Assembly (NCBI GenBank): GCA_021464245.1
Contig: JADCRB010000010.1
Span: forward strand, 2,312,735-2,376,734
Origin: Carallia brachiata
Lineage: Eukaryota; Streptophyta; Magnoliopsida; Malpighiales; Rhizophoraceae
Reading direction: 5' to 3'
DNA: 64,000 bases
A model generated the notes under the pieces. It had not been told where the DNA came from. It did not search any database and worked only from the letters and a program-made list of their open reading frames with translations. This document shows positions 21,241 to 33,734 of the stretch, in pieces (the first letter of the stretch is position 1; each line of letters begins with the position of its first letter). The translations under genes were made by a program, and so were the position numbers.

Positions 21241-22960
21241 GAAGGAAAATTTTTTTTCAGGTTTGAAGGAATGTGGTTGCATGATCCTTCATGTCTTGAT
21301 ACTATATTTGACACATGGGGCCAAGTTGGGCAACTTGGCCATGAACAAAACCTTGTTGTAAAGCTAGCTCAATGTGCCGATCACTTGAACCTTTGGGAGA
21401 TATGAAACTTTGGCAATGTGAACCGCACAATCCAGAAGGTCAAGGAAAGACCGTTGGCTTTGGAGAAGCTTCCACCGAATTCCAACAACTTGGCCTTACA
21501 GAAGGATGTGTAGGGTGAAATTTAGGAGCTATTGGCTCGAGGGGAGGCTATGTGGGCTTAACAATCTTGAGAGCTGTGGCTCAGAGAGGAACACTGGCTT
21601 CTTCCATGGCATGGCATCTGCCTGATGGCATCGAAACACAATCTGCATGATCAAAACAGATGACGGTAGAGTGTTGATTAACCCAAACTAGATTGCTAAT
21701 GAATCCCTCTATTAATTTTAGCATCTTTTCGGCTCCCAAGGAGAGAGTGTGATTGATCAGGTCTTGGATGCACTCTTAGTAAGAGTAACGGAGTCAGTGA
21801 ATTCACATCTAATCCTACAGCTTACTAATGAAGAGGTAACGGAGGCGCTAAATCCAATGCATCCCTTGCAATATCTGAGATCAGTTAGGATGTCGACACT
21901 TTTCTACAAATCATGTAGCAAATTGTGAGTAATGATGTAGTGGAAACAATTCTTAATATCCTGAATAATGATGGGTATCCTTCACCTTTTAATCATACTC
22001 ACATTTGTTTGATTCTGAAGGTTTCATCACTAATGTCATGCAAGGACTTCAGACTTATCAGTTTGTGCAATGTGATTTTTAAAATTATCACAAAGGCACT
22101 GGCAAATAGAGGCTTCTACCCTCATAGGTGATATATGATAATTAGAGTGCCTTTATACCTAATCACCTTATCACTGAAAATGCCTTACTAGCTTTTGAGA
22201 TCTTCCACAGCATGAAGCATAGATACAATTGTAAATAGGCAACGATGGCACTCAAATTGGATATGAGTAAGGCATATGATCTTGTAGAGTGGCTTTTCTT
22301 GGAGAATTGGGTGCAACTGATCATGAGGTGTGCTTGCATGGTTTCATATGCTGTACTAATTAATTCAATGCTAGGTACTCTTTTTTTACCCTCCAAAAGC
22401 TTGAGGCAGGGTGATCTTTTATCACCTTATTTGTTTTTAATTTGTGATAAAAGGATTTTCAACTTTACTGACTAAGGTGGCTAGCTCCAGTATTATGAAG
22501 GGTGTGCTGGTTTTTCGATGGGCTCTAATAATCTCTCATTTATTTTTCGCAGATAATAGTTTGATATTTACAAGAGCTTCCCTATAGGAATGCCAACAAC
22601 TAAAAATTATTTTGTCTTAGTATAAGCAAGCTTTAGGCCAAAAAATTAACCTGAACAAAATGGAGCTTTCTTTTTGCAGAAATATTTGTGCCTCAAATAA
22701 AATTGCAATTGAAGATTGTTTGGGCAAAGGCTGTAGAGTAACCACACAAGTATTTAGGCCTTCCGATGGCTATTGGCTATTCTAAAAAGAAGACTTCTGA
22801 ACTACTTCTTGATCGCATCAGGAAAAGATTGGATGGTTGGCATGAGAAGACACTTTCTAGAGTAGGAAAGGAAATCTTAATCAAGGTGGTCATTCAGGTT
22901 ATTCCTACATACTTTATGAGTTGCTTCCTCGCGGCTAAAATTTTTGTGAGGAGGTAGCTC
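21241..22960 (+). pseudogene. LINE-1 reverse transcriptase
   Basis: Pieces in several frames: 21925-22131 (FNHTHICLILKVSSL, then CKDFRLISLCNVIFKIITKA), 22245-22475 ([14 protein letters not shown], then [14 protein letters not shown]), about 22543 (FFADNSLIFTRA, where FADD is expected), and 22766-22957 (GWHEKTLSRVGKEILIKVV). The catalytic second Asp is lost. Between 21241 and 21900 only scattered matches remain. Confidence 0.8.
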
Positions 22961-24008
22961 GATTGGTTAACAAATTCTAGCGGGGGAGCAATGAGAGAAG
23001 AAATAAAATTCAATGGGCCTCTTGGGACTGACTTACAAGAAATAAGAAGGATGGTGGATAAGGCTTCAAGGACTTTCAGGCTTTCAACAGAGCTATGCTG
23101 GGGAAGCAAACTTGTCGTTTGTTAAATTCAGATTCTTTGTTGGCTAGGACGTATAAAGACTGCTATTTTCTATATACGTCGTTCTTAGAAGCTTCTATAG
23201 GGTGCCGACCAATTTATGTACGGAGGAGCATAATGGAATCAAGGAATCTATTATATCATGGCATCAAATGGAGAGTGGGCAATGGGTCAGATGGAGAGTG
23301 GGCAATGGGTGCAGCATTGATATATGGCATGACCCATAGCTCCAGAAACAAAATGGATTTAAAGTGCCATCACTGTAGCTTCCATTGACGTCTGCCACAG
23401 TTGCGACCCTTATTAATGAGGATACAGGTGCGTGAAAAGAAGGCCTAGTTCGACACATTTTTATTTCTAATGAATGTGAAAAGATTCTTTAAATGCCGCT
23501 GATTATACGATGAGCTGAAGATAAAATAGTATGGTATTATGATTGGATGGGTCATTACACTGTTCGTAGTGCTTATCAGAGCGCCCAAAGCTGCGCTGAT
23601 ATCCATTATAGAACGGCAGGTTGTTCCACTTTTCCCTCTTCAGGAGACTGGCGTAGGATTTGGCAGTTGGCTGTCCCGAACCAAGTAAAGCTTTTCCTTT
23701 GGAAAGTAGCCCAAAATTTTTTACAAACTGCTGAGAATCTTAATACGAAGGGTGTTGCATTTCGTGGGGTGTGCCAAAGGTGTGGTTTGGAACCTGATAC
23801 GACAATGCATGCGTTTTGCAAGTGCTTATGGTTGAGGGTGTATTGTTTCTAAGCCTCTTGGCCTCTGAACTCGTGATGTACAGAGTGATAATTTTCTTGA
23901 ATGGTTCATCTCTCTTTGTCGACAACAGGCGGGTGAGGTGCTGGGGATGGCTGCTATGATTGCATATCCTTGTTCATAAAGGAAAGTTTACGGATCATCC
24001 TAGTACGG
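22961..24008 (+). pseudogene. LINE-1 connection region and zf-RVT domain
   Basis: The 101-residue frame at 23547-23852 reads YTVRSAYQSAQ, WRRIWQLAVPNQVKLFLWKV and VCQRCGLEPDTTMHAF, the zinc-binding reverse-transcriptase-associated domain (CX2C then H). The weak match LGMAAMIAY at about 23940-23965 leads towards RNase H and is cut at 24008 by the inserted LINE fragment. Confidence 0.75.
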
Positions 24009-24440
24009 TGGCAATTTTTTTTTTTTGATAATTCAATTATGGATATATTTGATTGAAAATAAGAATATACAAGAAAGTTAATCTGTCACTCGATGACAAA
24101 GATCATTACATAATATACCTCCTTAGTTACACATTATCAGTCATCAACAAAACAAGAGAAAGAACTTGAAACATGTGCATAAACATTTCATCTTTGTAAT
24201 GCATCTGCAGAAATAAGAAGGGATTGAGCCTGAAAGGGGGAATCAATGTTTGCTGCTTTGATCCATGTATAAGTGTGGGTAAACATAACGTCTCGTAGGG
24301 TAGGCCAGTTCATGTCAGCATTTTGGAAAATCTTTTTATTTTGCTTTAGCCAAATAGTCCATGCTAAAGCAAAGAATATGGTTGTCCAAACCTTTGTTAC
24401 TCCTTTTCTAGTTACTTTATGTGGATTTTACGAAGGCCAA
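24009..24440 (-). mobile_element. LINE-2: 5'-truncated LINE fragment inserted in LINE-1, opposite strand
   Basis: On the minus strand the frame from about 24430 reads VWTTIFFALAWTIWLKQNK, then NWPTLRDVMFTHTYTWIKAA, a LINE ORF2 C-terminal segment. It is followed by about 200 bp of 3' UTR and a run of A (the T run at 24009-24026 on the + strand). A poly(A) end plus 5' truncation is the signature of target-primed reverse transcription. Confidence 0.65.
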
Positions 24441-24790
24441 TACAATGCCAAGAACCTCTGGCGCACTGCCCAGTGCTTCTAGCTGGGAACCCCCGCCTTT
24501 TGGTGTGGTGATGATAAATACATGTGTTGCTTAATGTGGGGGGTGCACTGTACTTGGTGTGGTGCTGCGGACTCAATGGGGGTACCATTCTGTGCTATGA
24601 GAATGGGCATGCAGGTTTCCATGGATCAAAAAATTGCGGAAATATTGGCTATCTAATTTGCAATACAAAGAACTATAGAGGAGGCCGTGCAAAGATTGGT
24701 TGTGGCCTCGGATTGCCTGTTGGTTGTTAAAGAACTTGAATCACGAACACATGCAAATTCTCTACTTGGTCTGCTAGCGAAAGATGTTTA
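24441..24790 (+). pseudogene. LINE-1 RNase H remnant
   Basis: Across several frames: WEPPPFGVVMINTC at about 24485, then GGCTVLGVVLRTQWG at about 24540, and a tail with LNHEHMQ near 24735. These fit the RVT_3-type RNase H at the end of plant LINE ORF2. The Asp expected after INT is Cys here. It continues the LINE that stops at 24008. Confidence 0.55.
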
Positions 24791-24829
24791 TTTCCGCTTA
24801 TATTTTGTTAAAATCAAAAAATAAAAAGA

Positions 24830-27800
24830 CATTCAAATGTTGAGTATTATTATTATTATTATTTTTGCAAATCTAAGTTAAATTATATTTGCTTTTACAA
24901 CTAATTTAGATTTAGAAAAATAGATAGCTAAATTAAATTAATTTAAGAAAAGAAAAGGATTTGGGATTTGGAAGAGAAATAAGTATAATCAATTATAAGC
25001 CCAACCTTGATGAGAAATTATTTGAGTGAAAAAACTTAGTTCTCTCATGATGTACACCTGATCAAGCATAGTGTAAAATTCAGCCATCACTAACCCAAAA
25101 ATGTCTTATTTAAGTTCTTACAGTAATGCAACTAAAGCTGCAATGCAGAATCAATTTTTAGTTAGTATTAAGATTAAGAAAGACCATAATTGTTAGGAGC
25201 CTATTAAAAAACTAGTAAAAATCTTAAAATTAAGTTAAAAAGCAATTACCAGACACTTTCACATAAATATGAAAATCTTTTTCTTCTCCTGTAATTATAA
25301 TATATACAAATCTCTGCCGGCGTAAAATTTCAATTAAAGACACAGAAAAAACTAATTTCAACTTGTGGGTAATTGCAGTTCAAAAGGGTACCTATTGTCC
25401 GGCTTGGCAGCGAAGATGTGAGACACCAATCGTGCGTTTTAAGCTGCCTTTCACCAGTAATAAGCATCAAGATTGTGGGCGATAATATAATAAGAGAACT
25501 AAAATCTGAATCTTCAACCTTTTCCTTTTGTTAAGAGTTTCTCTCATGTCTCGTAGATAACATGTCTATGCAACCAAGTAAAATTAGAAGGAAAATATTT
25601 TGCAACGCAAATTAAATTTTGCACCAAATCTAGCTCGTTGCTGAAATATTCAAAACTACATTTATACACGGAGGCGAACTTAATCTAAGGCCAAAATACT
25701 TTTGGATAGAGTGTTGCTGTATTGCAAGGAATCAAATCGAATATAAGTTTTATCTTGATTGATGCTACTTTTTTCTTTCTCGACTCGGTTCTATTCTTCA
25801 ACAAGATTGCTAACATTTTTTCTTGAAAAAAAAAGGGAGAGAGAAAAAACAATTTTATTATTGTCATGCAGAAAATAAAATCCTTGATGAAAAAAACATA
25901 AGAAAAAATTATAATAAAAAAAACTATCTTTGATAAGAATTTGTTTGAATGAAAAAGTTAAAACCTGAAATTGATAAATCTAGTAAAAAAATAATATAAT
26001 AATATGCAAAGTATAATTATATTTTTATAATTTGAAACAGATGATTGCATATATGAAAAATTTTAAAAATCTATTAAAATTAAAATTCTAATTTAATATA
26101 ATACTGAAAAATATTAAAATTATTAAAATCCTAATTTTATTAGAATAAAACTATAATAGTTGATAATTTATTAAATTAAAAAATTAAAAACTTTAGAAAT
26201 TAATTTTTTGAGAATTTAAGTATAAGAGATTGCCACATAAACATGCAAATATTCTTGATGCTTCTGTAATTACATTTTATATATAGATTATATAGATATA
26301 TAGGTAATAATAATAAATTTATAAAATTAATTGAAAAAATAATAGTTATACATGAGTGATTGGTCATTAACTTTTTAGTTTTAAAGACTAAATTGAAAAT
26401 TTTGATCAAATTGAGGCTAAATTAAAAAATTTAATCAAATTAGGTCTTAAATTATAATTTAAATAAAGTTTGAGTTTAACTAAAATTTTTGATATTTATT
26501 GGTTCGGGTTAACTGGTCCAACCGGTCCGATTTTTGTTGTTTTTTTACTAATTCCCTAATCCTCTGGATTTAAAGGCAAAATCGGATTGAACCTCAAGCC
26601 AATTCCTAGTTTAACCACTTGAATTGGTCAATCCGGTTTGGCTTTGAAATCCTTGGTTTTATTAGTAACAAAATCTAGTAATTAAATTTTGTGAACTCTG
26701 AATTTAAAGTTTAGGATTCAATCCTTGGTGCCTAAAATCGAACAAAAATCTTTGTTAAGTTTGCAAAATTGATTAATTGTTTTAATTAAAAGGTTTTAAA
26801 ATTCTATTTAAATCAAAATTTTAGTTTATACGTATTTCTCAAAAAAAAAAAAGTCTTATCATATATGTAAGATAAATTAGTAACTATTTAATTTGTAATA
26901 ATGCTTTGATAATATTTATTTGTTACACCTATTTCTAAAAGTAATAACTTTTGTTATTAGTAAAACAAAAAATATACATTTGAAAGTAACAATTCGGTAC
27001 AGCTAAACTGTAGTTTCGAAACACTAAAATTGTAAGCTATCAATATCAAATTAGACTCGGTTAATTAAAATTTTAACTTAATTTTTTGTCAACACCTCTA
27101 CCTTTGCTATGTTTAGCAAAAAGGGTGTGTACAACAAAAGAATGAGAGTAGCATAAATACCTTGACAGGACATATACGGAATCATTCAATACGAAAATTT
27201 AAACTAATAGTCAACAACTTAATAAGTTATACTCGGTTACAATTTTTTTTTTTTTTGGGGGTTAATATTGGCAAACTAATTAAGTAAAAAGGAAAAACAA
27301 TAGAGAACATCTAAGGAAACTTTTTAACTATATCAATTATAGAAGCTTTGACTCTATCTTGGGAGGGAATTTTGTTCAAAACTTTAAATTATTTGTACTT
27401 TGGTCTCCAATATTGATCATAAAGTCAATACAATAATTCTCTTCACGCTGAGTGTGGTATGATTGACAATTTTAAGACTAGCTGGTTAACCTAAGCATTT
27501 AATTCATGTCATAATAAAATAACCATATAATATACGGGCTATGATGGAGAGGTAAAAACCAAACTCTCAATCCACTTTAGAAAGCTTATGCAAAGTTAAA
27601 AGAGAGTTAGTCATAATATTTTATTCATGTCTAATTGACATTCTTAACACACATTTTGTGGCATAGACTTTGCAAATGAGTAGGTAGATAGTACAGTAGA
27701 AATAACTTTGTTTTTGTCAAAGAAACCAACTGCTTTAGTCTAATAATATATGATTAAACATAATTTAAATAAAATAGTAAATGTTTAACATCTAGTCATA

Positions 27801-28477
27801 CTTGCACATCACTCATATGTACAACAGATGAAGCAGATGCATCAATATGTCTTTTCGTATCATCAAGATTTGTATCCATGTAAGGTTTGAATCTCATCAT
27901 GTTTCCTATCAATCTATTTTATCATGTCTATATTATTTCATGAGTAGGACTACCTAAGTGTGTAAATTAGAAAGATACATATAGACAATTAGTTCATTCA
28001 ACAGTATTTAATAGTTTATCTAATTTTTTATTTTTTTAAATTCTATGATTTAAACTGCTTATATCACTTTGATCATTTCATTTAACCTACACCCATCAAA
28101 ATTTTTTTTTCAAAATATACTAATTATTAATGTAAAAGTTAGGAACATTTAACCTCTCATCACAAGTTCATGACCGTCATGCTATTTTCAAGCTGACTCA
28201 TCGAAAAATGGATTATGCCATATGCCTTGATTCGGCCTCTTAGTAAAAGGTTTGTCAACTTCGATGTTTGTATATCTGCTTAAAATATGAAACTTTACTT
28301 GGACTAAATACAAATTAGTTTCAATTGGAAAAGTTTGCGACGGCAAAAGAGGACTGGCGGGAGTAGGGTAGGTCCTGGCCAAATATAAAATTTATATATT
28401 TTGGATCTTTAATTGTGCCCTTATTAAACAAGAAAAAAAAAAAACAAAAAGCAAGTCCCAAAAATGGAGCTGCAGTA
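24830..28477. other. AT-rich intergenic DNA
   Basis: No gene supported over 3.6 kb. At 26490-26660 there are mixed-orientation copies of an ACCGGTC/GGTTTGG-like motif (AACTGGTCCAACCGGTCCG, then GGTCAATCCGGTTTGG), which may be a decayed MITE. A T run lies at 27244-27257. Confidence 0.5.
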
Positions 28478-28482
28478 GGGAC

Positions 28483-28734
28483 TGTCAAAGATGAGAGGAA
28501 TGATTAATGTTCATGTATATTCAATTTGCTAGAACAACACACGTATATAATTACAATTATAGTAGCCAAAAGATGAGAAAGGGCAAACTAAGTGGAGCTA
28601 TTTTAGTGGAACTATTCTATCAATATCTCACAACAAACAAACTGATATATCAGATTAGAAGATGGGAAGCTAGAATGGAGGAAAGTTGGTGAAACATATT
28701 TTTTAGCAAACAACTTGAGTTTTATCCTTTAATA
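28483..28734 (-). repeat. Copia-4 3' LTR
   Basis: 252 bp. In minus orientation it starts TATTAAAGGATAAAACTC and ends CTTTGACA. It aligns along its length with the 5' LTR. The start is TA where TG is usual, and both copies share this. Confidence 0.85.
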
Positions 28735-28746
28735 CCCCCCCATCAA
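28735..28746 (-). promoter_or_regulatory. Copia-4 polypurine tract
   Basis: The minus strand reads TTGATGGGGGGG directly before the 3' LTR, the expected position of the plus-strand primer. Confidence 0.75.
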
Positions 28747-28759
28747 GATGATGGCTGTG

Positions 28760-30190
28760 GAAGAAGACGAAGCTTGTCATGTAGAAAAACAAAGGGAGCT
28801 GCAGGGAACAGCTTGGTGAAAACTTTGGTAGCCTGATAATCAGTAGAAAAAAACTGAATAGATAGTGAACCAGTAGCAATAAGGTCACATACAAAATGAT
28901 AGTCAACCTCAATATATTTAGTGTGGCATGAAACAAAGGATTTGTCGTAAGATAAACTACACCAAGATTACAACACCATAACACAAGAGGCGTAGCACAT
29001 AATAGCTCGAGTTCTTTAACAAGGACTAAACTCAAATGATTTTCATAGTAGCATTGGCGAGAGTTTTGTACTCACCTTCAATAGAAGGGCTAGCAATTAT
29101 GGGTTGTTTTTTAAACATCAAGGAGATAAGAGAGTTACCTAAATAAATGTCATAGCCATTAGTGGACTAACGATTGTTGGGACACCCAACCCAATCACTA
29201 TCACTAAAACAATATAATTGGTGATTTGAGTGAGAAGACAGCAAAAGACCATGAGTAAGTGTTCCTTTTAGATACTGAAGAAGACGCTTCACTGCTTTCC
29301 AATGCACCTCACGAGGTTGCTGTATACATTGGCACAATTTGTTTATTAAAAATGCATTATTAGGATGCATCATTGTCAAGTATTCTAAAGCACCAACAAC
29401 CTACCTACAGAGATCACCTTTGGGAAACAATGAACCATAATATTTTTTTGAGAGGAGTATGAGCAGCCATAAGAGTACAACATGGCTTTGTCGAGTCCAT
29501 ACCGGTCCAAATGAGAAGATCTTGCAAAGATCGAGTTTGGAAGAGAACAAGGCCACTCGAGTGTTGTCTAACTTCAATGCCAAGAAAATAATGTAGAGAA
29601 CCAAGATCATGAACAGGAAATTCCTTTTGTATAGCACTGATAAACCATTTGACTAGTTGAGAAGATGAACCTGTGATAATTAAATCATCAACACAACACA
29701 AGAGTGCTAATGAGGCCCATCAGTATAAATAATTAAGGATGTATCAGCCTTAGAACCACGCTCAAGGAGCTTGTTTGAGACCATAGATAGACCAATACAA
29801 TTGACAGACATAAGAGGGCTTGCTGGAATCAACAAATCCCTAAGGTTGATCCATACAAATTTCATCTATAAGATGACCATGCAAAAAAGCATTTGAGACA
29901 TCAAGTTGATTCATGACTCAATCATGAGTAGTAGATAAGGAAAGAAGCAACGGTATAGTCATTGCCTTTACTACAGGACTAAAAGTCTAATGAAAGTCAA
30001 TACCAGATTGCTGAGTAAAGCCCTTAACGACTAGATGAGCTTTTTACCAATCAATTGTACCATCATCTTATCTCTTTATTTGATAGACCCATTTGTGCTA
30101 ATGACATTTTTATTTGACGGTCGAAGAACCAACATCCATGTTTGATTGGCAAGGAAAGCTTGCATCTCTTCAGTCATAACAGTTTTCCAT
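28760..30190 (-). pseudogene. Copia-4 reverse transcriptase and RNase H
   Basis: The frame at 29414-29701 has CVDDLIITGSSSQLV (the aspartate pair of the RT active site is kept, preceded by CV) and VHDLGSLHYFLGIEV. The frame at 29167-29379 has REVHWKAVKRLLQYLKGTLT and CFSDSDWVGCPNNR, the first catalytic Asp of RNase H. The start of RT lies in broken frames at 30190-29700. Stops separate all pieces. Confidence 0.8.
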
Positions 30191-31650
30191 TCTCTATACT
30201 AGTTAGCTTGAGCATAGGTACGTGGTTCAATTTGTAGAAAATCTAATTTTCGGGAAGAGAGAGTGGCCGTTTGAGCTTGTTTCCGAGTTAAAGTAGAAGG
30301 ATGCAAGGTCATTGGATGAGTTTTATTAAGGACAAGAGCATGTGTTGGTGGGTAGGACTTCGGGCTGGTTCAATTGGGTAGGAAGTGAGGTCCACTACAA
30401 GGTCAAGTCCCTGAGTTGATGGAGAGGAGGGTGGAGTGGAATTAATTGGGGTAGAAGAATGTGGACATTGTATAACTAATGGAGATATGGGTTGTTGTGT
30501 TTGAGAAGATTGGATATAATATTAGGATGTAGCCTGTCGTGGAGAAGATATGATTGGCTGATTAAGAGGTGATTTTAAAGATAAAGAGGGAGTAGAAGAT
30601 AAATGCTGACCAAAAGATGAGTAGGAATTGTATCCGTTAAAAAATCCAATTGAGGAAGTATCTGTTAAAAAATCCAATTGAGGAAGAATTGTATTTTGTA
30701 GCTATAGCTAAGGTTGAACTGAAGTGTGCCCATTGTAGATCAGCTTGCCAGATGAGAAGGTCGTATATGGACATGTGAATTCATCAAAATGAACGTGTTT
30801 TACAACATAGCCTCGTCCAGTATCCATGTCTAAACAAAGGCTACCATTATGAGTTGGAGAATTACCTAAATAGACATATTGCTTACTACAAAAGGAAAAT
30901 TTATCATTATTATATGGACATAAAAGTGGGTATACAGCACAAGCAAAAATTTTTAGTTCAAAAAAAGGTGGCATTTTGAGAAAAATTAGTTCATACGGAC
31001 TACTATTATGAATGGAAACTAAAGGCAAATAATTAATTAAGGTGACACCAGTGTCAAAGGCATATTGCTAATACTTTAATGGCACTTTAACATGTGCTGA
31101 GAGGGTCAGAACTATGTCAACTATATGATGAATTATTCGTTTAGTGATACCATTTTGTTCATGAGTATAAAGGCGGGCCAATCTACACAATACCAAGTTT
31201 CTTGAAAAGGGTATGAAGTCTTTGATATTCCCCTCTGAAATCAAGTTGAAAGGCCTTTATTTGACATTGAAACTGACATTCCACATAAAATTGAAATTGG
31301 GGAAAAACTAAAAACACATCGCTTTTATTTTGGAGACAATAAATCTAGGTGAACCTGGTGAAATCATCAACAAATAAAACAAAATATCCATGACATAAAG
31401 ATGATAATTCAAGTGCTGGACCCCGGACATTGAGTGAACTAATTCAAATGGCACCTGGCTTTTTCGTTCAACAAAAGAAAAATGAGACTTAGACAATTTT
31501 CCTAACTGACAAGCAGAGCAAACACGATCAAAGGAAGAGACACACGGTAAGTTATTTTGTTGAATGACTTAAGATACTACCCTATGTTGTGGAAGTCCAA
31601 CTCTAGCATGCCAATCAGCATAAGAGACTTTTTCTCCAGTCAATGCATGT
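30191..31650 (-). pseudogene. Copia-4 integrase
   Basis: The zinc-domain part is at about 31640-31500. The frame at 31308-31496 reads KSHFSFVERKSQVPFELVHS, the entry to the DDE core. At about 31240 IKAFQLDFRGEYQRL carries the second catalytic Asp region. The frame at 30708-31028 reads SPYELIFLKMPPFFELKIFA and KQYVYLGNSPTHNG, the integrase tail. Frameshifts fall between them. Confidence 0.75.
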
Positions 31651-33050
31651 TTTAACTAGTGAGGAAGAACATATCATCCATCTTTACTGTGACCTCACAA
31701 CAAGATTTTCTTGCTCTATTGATCCTTAATCAGAAAATAAAATGGCCAAAATTCAAAAATTCATGAATTATCAGTAACGAATTTTTGGACAGATAAAAGA
31801 GAATTAGTAATTTTGGGAACCAATAAAACATCATTTATAATAAAATTGTGATTTGATGTAGAATAAATAGAACTATCAGACTTTGAAATAAGCAAACCTT
31901 GTCCATTACCAACACGAATTTGGTCACTGCCCGAATATTCACTGGCAATATTTAAATTAGAAGTATCTGGTGTACGATGATGAGTTGCACTAGTATCAGG
32001 ATACCACGGTAAGCTAGCTCCATTGGACTGATATTGAGGGACTATCAGCACTGAAAATTAGGAAGAGGCCGATTGTTGTGATGAGGCTCCATAATTGCAT
32101 GACTATGTAGTATTGGCTTGTGGTGAATTTTGTTGTGGTACAGTATGATTCTAAAGGCCACAAATTTGGCAGGGTCCCAATTACAATGATTAAAATTGCT
32201 ATTGGAATTTTGAGGTTGTACATTTGTTGGAAAGGAAGCTTTTGGTGAACAAGAGAACATTGCATTAGAACGTCGATTTTGTCCAAGATTAGCATTTGAA
32301 ATTTCTGACCATGAAGCAGAATACACAATATTTGCAATAGGGGCATCTTGAAAACTCTTAAGAAGAGTTTTATAAGCTACCAATTGACCATGCAATTCAG
32401 GGAAGGAAACTGGCTCTAGACGGAGATTAAGTGCAGTAATAATTGAATGGTAATCACTACCAGTACTGTGATAGATAATCGCATTAAACTCAGCATCAGT
32501 AATCTTTCAACCTACTATAGCTAACTAATCAGCTAGTGCTTTGGTACGTTGGAGATATTAAGAGATAGAAAAATCATTCTTCTTGAACTCTTGAAGTTCA
32601 ATATTGAGTTGGAGTTGATGGTTCTGAGATAGAGAACCAAATGCATTTGCTCATGCATTCTAAGATGTAAAGGATGATTTTATCCAATTAACATATTGGA
32701 AAACCTTTTCAGAAAGAGAGGAAAGGATCCAAGATAACAACAATTGATCTTTTGAAACTAGACTTCATACTCTAGATTGGGAATTACGACAGTGGGATCA
32801 CTGGTAGACAATATTGTTTTTGTGGAGGCAATAGAGGAGCCATCAATAAAGCTAGTGAGTCATTGATAGTTCAACAATGGAGTAAACTGTGTTTTCCAGC
32901 TAAGATAATTCCTAGAATTTAATTTGACAGAAAACGTTTGATTTCCTGTAGTGGATGTTGAGGTAATGGTGGGTGGAGCAAGAAAAGTAACTTGGGTTTG
33001 AGAAGATTGTGTGGTTTGAGAGCACTGGAAGTACAAGATGCGATGTTGTG
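31651..33050 (-). pseudogene. Copia-4 gag and aspartic protease
   Basis: The protease at 31761-32051 reads LPWYPDTSATHHRT, where the active-site DTG has become DTS, and later LVPKITNSLLSV. Upstream, 32045-32395 is the glycine- and asparagine-rich gag C-terminus, and the region to 33050 is a broken gag of the UBN2 type with stops. Confidence 0.65.
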
Positions 33051-33057
33051 GCTTATA

Positions 33058-33069
33058 GCTTTGATACCA
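33058..33069 (-). promoter_or_regulatory. Copia-4 primer-binding site
   Basis: The minus strand reads TGGTATCAAAGC, an initiator tRNA-Met type site, directly adjoining the 5' LTR. Confidence 0.85.
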
Positions 33070-33329
33070 TATTATAGATGGAGCAAGAATGATTAATGTT
33101 CATGTGCATTCAATTAGGTAGAACAACACACATATATAATTACAGTTGCTGTAGCCAAAAGATGACAAGTGGCAAACTAAGTAGAGCTATTTTAGTGGAG
33201 CTATTTTATCAATATATCACAACAAACAAAATGATATATATTAGATTAGAAGATGGGAAAATGGCGGAAATGAGGGAAGCTGGTGAAATATATTTATCTA
33301 GCAAACAACTTGAGTTTTATCCTTTAATA
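33070..33329 (-). repeat. Copia-4 5' LTR
   Basis: 260 bp. Its ends are TATTA..TAATA, an unusual pair that still forms the short terminal inverted repeat of an LTR. The companion LTR is at 28483-28734. Confidence 0.85.
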
Positions 33330-33334
33330 GGGAT

Positions 33335-33734
33335 AAGGCAAATTTTTTGTGCTAGCAACGGCTTCGTATGCAAGTTGACGGGATAAGTATGTTTTTGGAT
33401 CAGTAATTTATAGTTTTAACAGATTCAAGTCAGTAAGTTTAAAAAAGTTCGATGTGGGTCAAGTACCATTTAAAATTGGTTCACGATAGGTCTTTTGTCA
33501 ATTGGGACGTTATTTGTTGACGTGGAAGCTGATGTGGCACAATGACTGAGCAACATTGTCTAACGTGGAAAAAAGATTTCCTCTCACCTCATGATTGAAC
33601 TAAATTTAGGTTACGTGAATCATGTAGCTTAACCTTTTGTTTGTAGTTATAGATGGAGCAAAAGAGATGGAGAGGGAACGAGCTTAATGTGATAGTGGGT
33701 CCCATATCTATTTTTAAAACAATTAAAGTTTTAT
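33335..33734. other. Non-coding DNA between Copia-4 and the SINE
   Basis: No coding frame. It contains GTTGACGTGGAAGCTGATGT (about 33515), a composition often found in plant repeats, but no end structures were recognised. Confidence 0.35.

Larger units (their letters stand above)
18983..24829 (+). mobile_element. LINE-1: L1-type non-LTR retrotransposon, degenerate, interrupted
   Basis: Plus-strand order: ORF1 DUF4283-like domain (18983-19291), zinc knuckle (about 19610-19660), ORF2 with APE-type endonuclease (20508-21240), reverse transcriptase (about 21900-22960), zf-RVT domain (23547-23852), then RNase H (about 24440-24790). An A-rich tail lies near 24811-24829. The RNase H is separated from the rest by an opposite-strand LINE fragment at 24009-24440. 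Stops and frameshifts occur throughout. Target duplications were not identified. Confidence 0.8.
28478..33334 (-). mobile_element. Copia-4: nearly full-length copia element with LTRs and target duplication
   Basis: Element 28483-33329 (4,847 bp). LTRs are at 28483-28734 (3') and 33070-33329 (5'). It is flanked by GGGAC (28478-28482) and GGGAT (33330-33334), a 5-bp duplication with one change. The primer-binding site (33058-33069) and polypurine tract (28735-28746) sit where they should. Gag, protease, integrase, RT and RNase H follow in order on the minus strand with many stops. By hand count the LTRs differ at roughly one base in ten plus indels, so the insertion is old. Confidence 0.9.

Noticed and set aside
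28703..29035. 110-codon Leu/Phe-rich minus-strand frame
   Set aside because: Out-of-frame reading of the Copia-4 RNase H end and polypurine tract region.
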